59,995 nt of DNA from contig NZ_CADCST010000138.1 in the NCBI RefSeq assembly GCF_902804485.1, forward strand, positions 1 to 59,995, read 5' to 3'. The stretch is from Flavobacterium collinsii. GTDB lineage: Bacteria; Bacteroidota; Bacteroidia; Flavobacteriales; Flavobacteriaceae. A model generated the notes under the pieces. The model was not told where the DNA came from, ran no database searches, and was given only the letters and a program-made list of their open reading frames with translations. Positions 53,017 to 59,995 of the stretch are shown in pieces. Numbering within the stretch: position 1 is the first letter of the stretch; every line of letters begins with the position of its first letter. Both the position numbers and the translations under genes were made by a program.

Positions 53017-53068
53017 CTTTGAAAGATTAAAAAGAAAAATATTTTTTTGAAATTGAAAAAAGAAGAGA

Positions 53069-53302
53069 TCAAACAATTTTAAGTGGGTTATTAAGATTGT
53101 CCAGAATTTGCTGAACTTCTTCGAAATCGTTTGGATGAACTTTGAGTTTGATTCCGCCGAGAGCTGTGGTGTACATGGGAACAACAGAGAGAGTCATTTC
53201 GTTTTCAAAAAAATAAGGAATCTCTTCTTGTTCTAATAAGTGTTTCAGAACAACTGTTTCGTGCAGGTAATTGAATACTGCAATGGTTTTAAAGCTTTCC
53301 AT
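53069..53302 (-). CDS. DUF2007 putative signal-transducing protein
   Basis: 77 residues in the DUF2007 family: TIAVFNYLHETVVLKHLLEQEEIPYFFENE, then ALGGIKLKVHPNDFEEVQQIL. The family is small, often beside unrelated metabolic genes, and has a ferredoxin-like fold that binds small ligands in relatives. A rival minus-strand frame at 52972-53184 is rejected. It is the only leftward gene between the putative origin and rnr, and its start is 107 bases from the rnr ATG. Confidence 0.88.
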   Translation of the reverse strand: MESFKTIAVFNYLHETVVLKHLLEQEEIPYFFENEMTLSVVPMYTTALGGIKLKVHPNDFEEVQQILDNLNNPLKIV

Positions 53303-53409
53303 ATTGGGTCTTTTTGTAAAGATACGAAAGTTATATTTTTAATAATTTATTTGTTAAAATCTATAATCTGATATCTTATTTGTAATTTTAACTTTTTAAG
53401 AAAAGATAT

Positions 53410-55587
53410 ATGAGTAAGAAAATTAGAAAGCCGATAAAAAAGGAGAAAGATTTCTCCAGTAAAATAGTAAAAATTTTATCGCAAAGCCCAAATAAAGCAT
53501 TCAACTACAAACAAATAGCAGCAAAGTTAGAACTTGATGATACTAAAAGCAGAAATGAGATTATAAAAGATTTAAAGATTCTCGCTGCTTCAAAAAAAAT
53601 TATAGAATCTGAACCGGGTAAATATTTAGTAAAAGCCGAAAGTCAGGATTACTACGAAGGAACAATTGATATGACCAGCAGAAAAACGGCATATTTTATT
53701 TGTGATGAGTTTACCGAAGACGTTTTTATCCCAACCAATAATTTAAACAGGGCATTAGATAAAGACAAGGTAAAAGTTTATGTGTATAACCGTAGAAAAG
53801 GTAAAAGACCTGAAGGTGAAGTTATTAGTGTTGTAGAAAGAAATAAAACAGAGTTTGTTGGAGTAATAGATATTCAGGCCAACTTTGCTTTTGTATCTAC
53901 TGCAAATCCTAAGATGTACACGGATATTTTTATTCCAAAAGATAAAATAGGGGAGGCCGAAAATGGTGATGTTGTTTTAGTTACCATTGAAGATTGGCCT
54001 AAAAGAGCCGATAGTCCGTTTGGATCTGTAATCAGAGTTTTAGGAAAACCGGGTGAACACAATACTGAGATTCATGCTATTTTGGCTGAATACGGTTTAC
54101 CGGCAGATTTTCCGGTAGAAGTAGAGGTGTATGCCCAAAAAATAGATACTTCGATTCAGGAAGCCGAGATTGCAAAACGTCGTGATATGCGTGATACACT
54201 TACGTTTACGATAGATCCAAAAGATGCAAAAGATTTTGATGATGCATTGTCTTTCAAAAAGTTAGAGAATGGAAATTACGAAATTGGTATTCATATTGCC
54301 GATGTTTCGTATTATCTGGAAGAAGGAACAATCTTAGATGATGAAGCGTATCAACGTGCAACTTCGGTTTATTTAGTGGATAGAGTAGTGCCAATGCTTC
54401 CGGAAGTTTTATCTAATTTTGCCTGTTCGTTACGTCCGAATGAAGAGAAATATACCTTCTCTGCAATTTTTGAAGTTTCGCCAACTGCACAAGTTATTAA
54501 CCAATGGTTTGGAAGAACAGTAATTTATTCCGATCAGCGATTTGCATACGAAGAAGCGCAATATATTATTGAAACAAAAGACAATACAATTCCTGTTGAT
54601 GTTTCAATCACCGGAGAATCTTATGTGGTTTCGGATGAAATTACCGAAGCTACTTTAAAATTAGATGAATTAGCTAAGATTTTAAGAAAGAAAAGAATGG
54701 CCAATGGCGCTATTTCTTTTGATAAAGTAGAAGTAAAATTTAACCTGGATGCCGAAGGGGAACCGGAAGGAGTATACTTCAAAATTTCAAAAGATGCCAA
54801 TCATTTAATTGAAGAATTCATGCTTTTAGCCAACAGAAAAGTGGCGGAGTACATTGGAAAACAAAAGAAAACATTTGTTTACAGGATTCACGATGAACCT
54901 AATGAAGACAAATTAATTGCGATGCAAACCGTAATTGCTAAATTTGGATATAAAATAGATTTTAGAAACAAAGGCGATATTTCGAAATCACTGAATGCTT
55001 TGATGGAAGAAGTAAATGGTAAAAAGGAGCAGAACTTAATTGATACTCTAGCTATTAGAAGTATGAGTAAAGCCAAATATTCGACAGAAAACATTGGACA
55101 TTATGGTCTAGCTTTTGATTATTACAGCCATTTTACATCACCAATTCGTCGTTATCCGGATGTCATGGTACATCGTTTATTGCAGTATTATTTAGACAAC
55201 GGAGCTTCTGTAGATGAAGAAGCTTATGAAACAAAATGTTTACATTGTTCGAATATGGAAAGTTTAGCGACTAATGCTGAACGTGACAGTATCAAATACA
55301 TGCAGGTAAAATACATGCAGGATCACCAGGACGAAGAATTCCTGGGAGTTATTTCGGGTGTTACAGAATGGGGAATTTATGTTGAAATTGTTTCCAACAA
55401 ATGTGAGGGAATGGTAAGGATCAGAGAGATAAAAGATGATTACTATACTTTTGATGAAAAACAATATGCATTGGTTGGAGCCACTTCAAATAGCATTTTA
55501 CAATTAGGAGATGAAATTTACGTAAAAGTTAAAAATGCTGATTTAGTTAAAAAACAATTGGATTTTCATTTTTTAAGAAGAGCATAA
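53410..55587 (+). CDS. rnr: Ribonuclease R
   Basis: 725 residues with the RNase II/R layout: N-terminal helix-turn-helix/cold-shock part (about 15-215), RNB catalytic domain from about 255, with the Mg2+ aspartates in IDPKDAKDFDDA (268-279), the block TSPIRRYPDVMVHRLL, and a C-terminal S1 domain (from about 640, GVISGVTEWGIYVEI). It degrades structured RNA 3' to 5'. It starts a rightward set rnr-DUF2807-LysE with spacings of 27 and 14 bases. Confidence 0.96.
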   Translation: MSKKIRKPIKKEKDFSSKIVKILSQSPNKAFNYKQIAAKLELDDTKSRNEIIKDLKILAASKKIIESEPGKYLVKAESQDYYEGTIDMTSRKTAYFICDEFTEDVFIPTNNLNRALDKDKVKVYVYNRRKGKRPEGEVISVVERNKTEFVGVIDIQANFAFVSTANPKMYTDIFIPKDKIGEAENGDVVLVTIEDWPKRADSPFGSVIRVLGKPGEHNTEIHAILAEYGLPADFPVEVEVYAQKIDTSIQEAEIAKRRDMRDTLTFTIDPKDAKDFDDALSFKKLENGNYEIGIHIADVSYYLEEGTILDDEAYQRATSVYLVDRVVPMLPEVLSNFACSLRPNEEKYTFSAIFEVSPTAQVINQWFGRTVIYSDQRFAYEEAQYIIETKDNTIPVDVSITGESYVVSDEITEATLKLDELAKILRKKRMANGAISFDKVEVKFNLDAEGEPEGVYFKISKDANHLIEEFMLLANRKVAEYIGKQKKTFVYRIHDEPNEDKLIAMQTVIAKFGYKIDFRNKGDISKSLNALMEEVNGKKEQNLIDTLAIRSMSKAKYSTENIGHYGLAFDYYSHFTSPIRRYPDVMVHRLLQYYLDNGASVDEEAYETKCLHCSNMESLATNAERDSIKYMQVKYMQDHQDEEFLGVISGVTEWGIYVEIVSNKCEGMVRIREIKDDYYTFDEKQYALVGATSNSILQLGDEIYVKVKNADLVKKQLDFHFLRRA

Positions 55588-55614
55588 TAGAAGTTTAATT
55601 AAAAAAATAAAAGT

Positions 55615-56283
55615 ATGAAAAAGTTAATTATTGGAGCTGCAATTTTATTTGTTCAGATGTCTTTTGGTCAGGTTACCAAAGAATTAGGTGATTTTGATTC
55701 CGTTAAAGTATTCGATAAGTTAAGTGTAAAATTAGTTCAGTCTTCAGAGAACAAGATTGTGATTAAAGGAGCAAGAGAATCAGAAGTTGAAGTTGTTAAC
55801 AAGAAAGGTTTATTAAAATTAAGGATGCCTTTTCCTAAGCTATTATCAGGAAATGATTTGGATATTACCGTATATTACAAACGTTTAGAGCTTATAGATG
55901 TCAATGAAGGAGCTAATGTAACCAGTAAAGATGTTATAAAAGCGACGGTATTTAAAGTAAGTGCACAAGAAGGCGGAACTATAAATGCTGAATTGAATGT
56001 TGATAAACTAAATGTAAGTTCGGTTTCCGGAGGTTCAATCACTTTAAGTGGTAAGGCAGATAATCAGGATGCGAGTCTTGGAGCCGGTGGTTATTTGCTG
56101 GCAAGTAAATTAAAGACCTCACAAACGAAAGTAAGCGTTTCTGCGGGAGGAAAAGCAGATGTGAATGCTTCAACCCTTGTTGATGCAAAAGTGAGCGCAG
56201 GAGGCTCTATTTACATTTATGGAAAACCGAAACAAATTAATCAGAAAACGGTTTTTGGAGGTAAAATCGAAGAAGTAAAATAA
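55615..56283 (+). CDS. DUF2807 head-GIN-type surface/adhesin-like protein
   Basis: 222 residues: signal peptide (MKKLIIGAAILFVQMSFGQ), then the DUF2807 (GIN) beta-helix-like region with repeating short strands and G-G/S-G turns (VSSVSGGSITLSGKADNQDASLGAGGYLLASKL). It probably acts at the envelope or is secreted; no T9SS C-terminal sorting domain is visible. It follows rnr by 27 bases. Function unknown. Confidence 0.85.
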   Translation: MKKLIIGAAILFVQMSFGQVTKELGDFDSVKVFDKLSVKLVQSSENKIVIKGARESEVEVVNKKGLLKLRMPFPKLLSGNDLDITVYYKRLELIDVNEGANVTSKDVIKATVFKVSAQEGGTINAELNVDKLNVSSVSGGSITLSGKADNQDASLGAGGYLLASKLKTSQTKVSVSAGGKADVNASTLVDAKVSAGGSIYIYGKPKQINQKTVFGGKIEEVK

Positions 56284-56297
56284 GAAATTGTATTTGA

Positions 56298-56975
56298 ATG
56301 ATAAATGATATTTTAGCTGGACTGCCATGGGGACTTTTTTTAAGTTTTATGGTAGGTCCGGTATTTTTTATACTATTGGAAACCAGTATTACAAAAGGAT
56401 TCAGAGCTGCAATAGTTTTTGATCTTGGTGTAGTATTAGGTGATATTTTCTTTATTGCAGTTGCTTATTTGGGAAGTTACAGACTGATTCAGAGTTTAAA
56501 AGATAAACCTGCTCTTTTTATTTTTGGTGGAATTATTATGCTCGCCTATGGTATAATTTCTTTCGTAAGATTAAGGAAAGAAGAAAAGATTAACGATGAA
56601 GAAATTGATCGTGATATTATTAAAAGAAACTATGGAAGTTTATTTGTAAAAGGCTTTTTACTCAACGTTATTAACATTGGTGTACTTGGTTTCTGGTTAG
56701 CGGTTATTATTTCTGTTGGTCCAAAATTAGAAATGCAAAATTCAAGAATGTTTACTTTTTTTACTTCGGTTATCATAACCTATTTATTGGTTGACTGTCT
56801 TAAGATATTACTTGCCAAACAATTAAAATCAAAAATGACACCTACTAACATCCTGAAAATAAAGAAAGGAATCAGTATTGTTTTAATGGTTTTTGGAGTA
56901 GCTTTAATGATCCAGGGTTGGTTTCCAAAAGAGAAAGAAATGGTTAAAAATGCTTTTGAGAAGATTGAAAAGTAG
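56298..56975 (+). CDS. LysE family exporter
   Basis: 225 residues with the LysE/RhtB pattern: six helices and the N-terminal W-G-L-F-L-S-F-M-V-G-P-V-F-F motif (PWGLFLSFMVGPVFFILLETSI), then GFRAAIVFDLGVVLGD. It exports amino acids or related small molecules. It ends on a terminator. Confidence 0.88.
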   Translation: MINDILAGLPWGLFLSFMVGPVFFILLETSITKGFRAAIVFDLGVVLGDIFFIAVAYLGSYRLIQSLKDKPALFIFGGIIMLAYGIISFVRLRKEEKINDEEIDRDIIKRNYGSLFVKGFLLNVINIGVLGFWLAVIISVGPKLEMQNSRMFTFFTSVIITYLLVDCLKILLAKQLKSKMTPTNILKIKKGISIVLMVFGVALMIQGWFPKEKEMVKNAFEKIEK

Positions 56976-57001
56976 TTGTTGATAACTCTGAAATATACTA
57001 T

Positions 57002-57030
57002 AAAGTCTCTGAATTTCAGAGACTTTTTTA
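57002..57030 (+). terminator. Terminator after the LysE gene
   Basis: Stem AAAGTCTCT with AGAGACTTT (57002-57026), short loop, then a T-run on the plus strand. Confidence 0.8.
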
Positions 57031-57078
57031 TGTTTATAACTGTTAGTTTAGAAGTTTGAAAAAGTTATTTTACGTAAA

Positions 57079-57130
57079 GTGTGTCGTTTCGACGAAGAAG
57101 AAATCTTCACAAGAAACTCCACAAAGATTG
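57079..57130 (+). repeat. Possible copy of a flavobacterial interspersed repeat
   Basis: The 52 bases read GTCGTTTCGACGAAGAAGAA... and resemble a family of intergenic repeats (GTCATTTCGACGAAG...-type) that I recall from Flavobacterium genomes. An open plus-strand frame of 67 codons covers it but looks artificial (SFRRRRN...). Only one half-element is here, so confidence is low. Confidence 0.3.
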
Positions 57131-57197
57131 GACAATTGTTGTGAAGTTATGTTACGAAGATGGTAAACAGGAAAGGTTTAAAATATTTAGAAAAAAT

Positions 57198-57251
57198 AAA
57201 AAAAACTCTAAATTTCTGTATCTCTTTTTGAGGTATCGTCTGGATTCGAAG
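57198..57251 (-). pseudogene. Decayed duplicate of the tRNA-Cys 3' end and its terminator
   Basis: About 54 bases match 57289-57343 at roughly 83% with one indel. The last 21 bases (57231-57251) match the tRNA-Cys acceptor strand and T-arm/T-loop at 18 of 21, but the terminator hairpin and T-stem are broken. The rest of a tRNA is missing. Confidence 0.65.
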
Positions 57252-57288
57252 ATAACTCTTTATCTAATTTTTTCTAAAAAGTAAACAT

Positions 57289-57321
57289 AAAAAAAACCTC
57301 TAAATTTCTTTAGAGGTTTTT
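57289..57321 (-). terminator. Terminator of tRNA-Cys
   Basis: Perfect 13-bp stem (57292-57304 with 57309-57321) with a 4-base loop; on the minus strand it begins one base after the tRNA 3' end and is followed by a T-run. Confidence 0.8.
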
Positions 57322-57322
57322 G

Positions 57323-57393
57323 AGGCATCGTCCGGATTCGAACCGGAGTAGGAGCTTTTGCAGAGCCCAGCCTAGCCGCTCGGCCACGACGCC
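57323..57393 (-). tRNA. tRNA-Cys (GCA)
   Basis: 71-base cloverleaf read on the minus strand: acceptor GGCGTCG with CGATGCC (one G-T pair), anticodon stem GGGCT/AGCTC around loop CTGCAAA with anticodon GCA, T-loop TTCGAAT. The discriminator is U and the 3' CCA is not encoded. A terminator follows directly. Confidence 0.93.
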
Positions 57394-57487
57394 ATTACTT
57401 GAACGGATGGCAAAAGTAACTAAAATCTTTAAAATTCAAAAGTTTCAAAGTAACTATTTTAAAAAATTAGTTCTTTTTTAGAAAAAA

Positions 57488-57847
57488 TTACTTTCTGATT
57501 TCCGTCATTTTTATAGTAACTGTTTCAACATCACCACCAATAGGAGGATTTATTTTAGAAACCCAAACTGTCGTTTTTTCTATCATTTCTATCTCCGAAA
57601 GTACACGAATATTGATTCTTTTGGCAACATGCTCCAATAAATGAGACCGAATTGCCATTTCTTCGGTTACAATTTTGTTCAAATGTACATAATCTACAGT
57701 GTCTAATAAATGATCCGTTTGTGCTGATTTTTGTAAATTGGTTTTAATTTTTATATCAACAGTGTAATCAGATCCAATTTTTCCTTCTTCAATCAAACAT
57801 CCGTGGTACGAAAAAGTACGAATGTTTTTTAATTTTATAACTCCCAT
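57488..57847 (-). CDS. folB: Dihydroneopterin aldolase
   Basis: 119 residues with the FolB features IRTFSYHGCLIEEGKIGSDYTVD, the substrate-binding HLLEHVAKRI, the conserved V-x-K-I-N-P-P-I-G-G-D region (SKINPPIGGDVETV) and VxIKMTEI at the end. It cleaves dihydroneopterin to hydroxymethyl-dihydropterin in folate synthesis. It lies between tRNA-Cys and the divergent glnS. Confidence 0.93.
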   Translation of the reverse strand: MGVIKLKNIRTFSYHGCLIEEGKIGSDYTVDIKIKTNLQKSAQTDHLLDTVDYVHLNKIVTEEMAIRSHLLEHVAKRINIRVLSEIEMIEKTTVWVSKINPPIGGDVETVTIKMTEIRK

Positions 57848-57946
57848 TTTTAATTTTAGTTTCAGGTTTTATGTTCCAAGTTGCACGTTTACTGATAAGT
57901 TTCTAAAGAAAACTGTAAACTGTAAACCGAAAACTGTAAACTTTTT

Positions 57947-57954
57947 TATCTTTG
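57947..57954 (+). promoter_or_regulatory. -7 element of glnS
   Basis: TATCTTTG on the plus strand, 19 bases upstream of the ATG at 57974. The short direct repeat AACTGTAAAC precedes it (57911-57940). Confidence 0.55.
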
Positions 57955-57973
57955 CTAAAATTACTATAAAATA

Positions 57974-59995
57974 ATGGCATCAGAAGAGAAATCACTCAAT
58001 TTTATTGAACAAATCATAGAAGAAGATTTAAAATCAGGTCTTTCTAAAACTAAACTTCATTTTCGTTTTCCACCAGAACCAAACGGTTATTTGCACATTG
58101 GACATGCAAGTTCTATTGCATTAAATTTTGGTTTGGGGATTGATTATCAGTCACCTGTAAATTTACGTTTTGACGATACAAATCCGGAGAAAGAAGAGCA
58201 GGAGTTTGTTGATGCTATTAAAAAAGATGTGGAGTGGTTAGGATATACCTGGTCAGAAGAACGTTATGCTTCAGATTATTTTCAGCAACTATACGATTGG
58301 GCTGTTTTATTGATAAAAAAAGATAAAGCTTATGTAGACAGTCAGTCTTCAGAAGATATGGCCATTCAAAAAGGAACTCCATCCACTACAGGAACGGATA
58401 GTCCGTACAGAAACCGTTCGGTTGAAGAGAACCTGGATTTATTTGAAAGAATGAAAAACGGAGAATTTGAGGCTGGTACGCATATACTTCGTGCTAAGAT
58501 TGACATGAAATCGACCAATATGCTCATGCGAGATCCTATTATGTACAGAATTTTACATAAGCATCATCACAGAACAGGTGATGGTTGGAAAATTTATCCA
58601 ATGTACGATTGGGCTCACGGACAAAGCGATTATTTAGAGGGCATTTCACACTCATTTTGTACACTTGAATTCTTGCCACATCGTGAATTATACGATTGGT
58701 TTTTAGATCAGATTTTAGAAGAAAATAAACTACGTCCGAAGCAAAGAGAATTTGCAAGACGTAATTTATCACATACTGTTGTAAGTAAAAGAAAATTACA
58801 GCAACTGGTTAAGGAAAAGCATGTTAACGGTTGGGATGATCCAAGAATGTCAACTATTTCGGGATTAAGAAGACGTGGTTACACGGCTGCTTCATTGCGT
58901 AATTTTGCCAATACAATTGGTATTGCAAAACGTGATAACTTGATTAGTGTATCTGTTTTAGAGTTCTGTATCCGTGAAGATTTAAACAAGATTACACCTC
59001 GTGTTATGGCGGTTTTAGACCCTGTAAAATTGGTAATTACGAACTACCCTGAAGGAAAAGAGGAGTGGTTGGAAGCCGAGAACAACCAGGAAGATGAGAA
59101 TGCCGGTTTCAGAAAAGTACCTTTTTCAAGAGAATTATATATCGAAAGAGAAGACTTTTTAGAAGAAGCTCCGGCTAAATTTTTCCGTTTGACTTTAGGT
59201 AAAGAAGTACGTCTTAAGAATGCTTATATCATTAAAGGAGAAAGTGTTATAAAAGATGCTGATGGAAATATTACAGAAATTCATGTAACTTATGATACTG
59301 ATTCTTTAAGTGGAAGTGGTACCGAAGCAAGTCAGCGAAAAGTATCAGGAACTTTACATTGGGTTTCTATTCAGCATGCTGTTGAAGCTGAAGTTCGTAT
59401 GTACGATCGTTTGTTTACTGATGAAGCTCCGGACAGTTATAAAGAGAAAAATTTCTTAGATTTTGTCAATCCAAATTCATTAGAAACTATCATAGGATTT
59501 GTTGAACCAAGTTTGGCCACAGCTCAAAATGAAGATAAATTTCAGTTTCAGCGTTTAGGTTATTTTACTGTTGATAAAGATTCAACTCCTTCAAAATTAG
59601 TATTTAACAAAACAGTTGGACTAAAAGATGCCTGGGAAGAAAAGGGTAAAAAAGAAGAAAACAGTATCAACAATTCTTTAAAAGAAATCAATAAATATTT
59701 TAAAGTTGAGACCAAAGCAGAGCGTATTGCGATTGAAAGTGCAATAGGGGAGAGCATCAAAAATGTTTCTAGTTTTTCTTTATTGCAAAATTCTTTAAAG
59801 AAGAATATTAACAATAATAAAGGTTCACTGTTGTTTGCTCAGTTTATTTTGAAATATTCAAGTCTGAAATCTGCTGATTTTGAAGAAGAGGATATTAAAA
59901 AATTATACACTATGTCACTTCGTAGCGAATCTACTTATGTGAGATCTAAAGCACTTTTAAATTTAAGAGATTTAGAAAATGACAGTTTAAGAAAT
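57974..59995 (+). CDS. glnS: Glutamine-tRNA ligase with C-terminal extension (3' end cut by window)
   Basis: 674 codons are visible without a stop, and the gene continues past the right edge. Class I synthetase: HIGH (PPEPNGYLHIGHA, His41), KMSKS-like VVSKRK (269-274), YPMYDWAHGQSDYLEGISHSFCTLEF and the anticodon-binding beta barrels up to about 560 (VFNKTVGLKDAW matches the usual end). A further 110 or more residues follow, helical with repeat-like feel (ESTYVRSKALLNLRDLE). Families with a YqeY tail exist, but this tail does not look like one to me. It charges tRNA-Gln with glutamine. Confidence 0.93.
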   Translation, partial: MASEEKSLNFIEQIIEEDLKSGLSKTKLHFRFPPEPNGYLHIGHASSIALNFGLGIDYQSPVNLRFDDTNPEKEEQEFVDAIKKDVEWLGYTWSEERYASDYFQQLYDWAVLLIKKDKAYVDSQSSEDMAIQKGTPSTTGTDSPYRNRSVEENLDLFERMKNGEFEAGTHILRAKIDMKSTNMLMRDPIMYRILHKHHHRTGDGWKIYPMYDWAHGQSDYLEGISHSFCTLEFLPHRELYDWFLDQILEENKLRPKQREFARRNLSHTVVSKRKLQQLVKEKHVNGWDDPRMSTISGLRRRGYTAASLRNFANTIGIAKRDNLISVSVLEFCIREDLNKITPRVMAVLDPVKLVITNYPEGKEEWLEAENNQEDENAGFRKVPFSRELYIEREDFLEEAPAKFFRLTLGKEVRLKNAYIIKGESVIKDADGNITEIHVTYDTDSLSGSGTEASQRKVSGTLHWVSIQHAVEAEVRMYDRLFTDEAPDSYKEKNFLDFVNPNSLETIIGFVEPSLATAQNEDKFQFQRLGYFTVDKDSTPSKLVFNKTVGLKDAWEEKGKKEENSINNSLKEINKYFKVETKAERIAIESAIGESIKNVSSFSLLQNSLKKNINNNKGSLLFAQFILKYSSLKSADFEEEDIKKLYTMSLRSESTYVRSKALLNLRDLENDSLRN

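Noticed and set aside
52972..53184. A 70-codon minus-strand frame
   Set aside because: It overlaps the well-supported DUF2007 gene in another frame and extends into the A/T-rich origin-like region.
57081..57284. A 67-codon plus-strand frame, basic and starting SFRRRRN
   Set aside because: It spans a half repeat element and the decayed tRNA/terminator duplicate; composition is not protein-like.
1..59995. CRISPR arrays, insertion sequences, rRNA genes or toxin-antitoxin pairs
   Set aside because: None seen: no regularly spaced repeats, no transposase motifs, no rRNA sequence and no small paired genes of known type.

Overview
The window is typical of a Flavobacteriaceae (Bacteroidota) chromosome, most likely the genus Flavobacterium. 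It is AT-rich. Many genes are preceded by the Bacteroidota -7 element TAnnTTTG rather than by a sigma70 -10 box. Shine-Dalgarno signals are weak, and several TTG starts are likely. The gliding/type IX secretion lipoprotein SprE is present, as are many Bacteroidota-restricted DUF families (DUF4292, DUF4254, DUF5687, DUF6341, DUF6427). Almost every gap is explained by core genes, and there is no complete prophage, IS element or CRISPR array.

Layout. 0.1-4.6 kb: diverged amidase, MATE exporter, LolC/E-like permease, rbfA, CBS protein. 4.7-11.9 kb: a leftward operon (Wzx-like flippase, dut, sugar nucleotidyltransferase, TPR protein, DUF4292 lipoprotein, EnvC-like LytM protein) with a GNAT gene upstream. 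11.9-12.4 kb: a gene-free stretch with two copies of a structured repeat, a long hairpin and a terminator. 12.4-21.3 kb: sprE, bactofilin, atpZ, an AtpI-like four-helix gene broken by an in-frame stop, then atpB-E-F-H-A-G; atpD and atpC are not here. 21.4-30.8 kb: ABC exporter pair, a PaaE-like reductase, small unknowns, GT9, DUF4254, upp, DUF6427, DUF6341, purD. 30.9-44.9 kb: a mosaic surface-polysaccharide locus (CapK-like enzyme, ORF6N protein, wecB, four glycosyltransferases, UDP-glucuronate decarboxylase, two Wzy/ligase proteins, Wzx, a 2OG-Fe(II) oxygenase, a Wzz-like protein). 44.9-52.3 kb: a nucleoside-phosphorylase-like protein, GH3, tatA, tex, DUF1294, rpiB. 52.3-53.1 kb: about 800 bases without genes, very AT-rich and full of DnaA-box-like 9-mers. 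53.1-60 kb: DUF2007, rnr, an adhesin-head protein, LysE transporter, tRNA-Cys, folB, and glnS running off the right edge.

Working together. Left of 52.3 kb, 40 of 53 genes (including the ATP synthase, sprE and tex) are transcribed leftward; right of 53.4 kb the large genes run rightward. With the box-rich gap between them, this makes 52.4-53.05 kb a good candidate chromosomal replication origin. The cell-surface theme is strong: wall hydrolase regulators, lipoprotein release, gliding/secretion and polysaccharide export are interspersed with central metabolism and energy genes.

The observations most worth a second look are the candidate oriC, the tandem RNA-like element at 12.1 kb, the stop-interrupted AtpI-like gene, the decayed tRNA-Cys 3' duplicate, the palindrome inside the ORF6N gene, and the 110-residue extra tail on GlnRS. 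All product names come from reading motifs and remembered family features; no database search was run.
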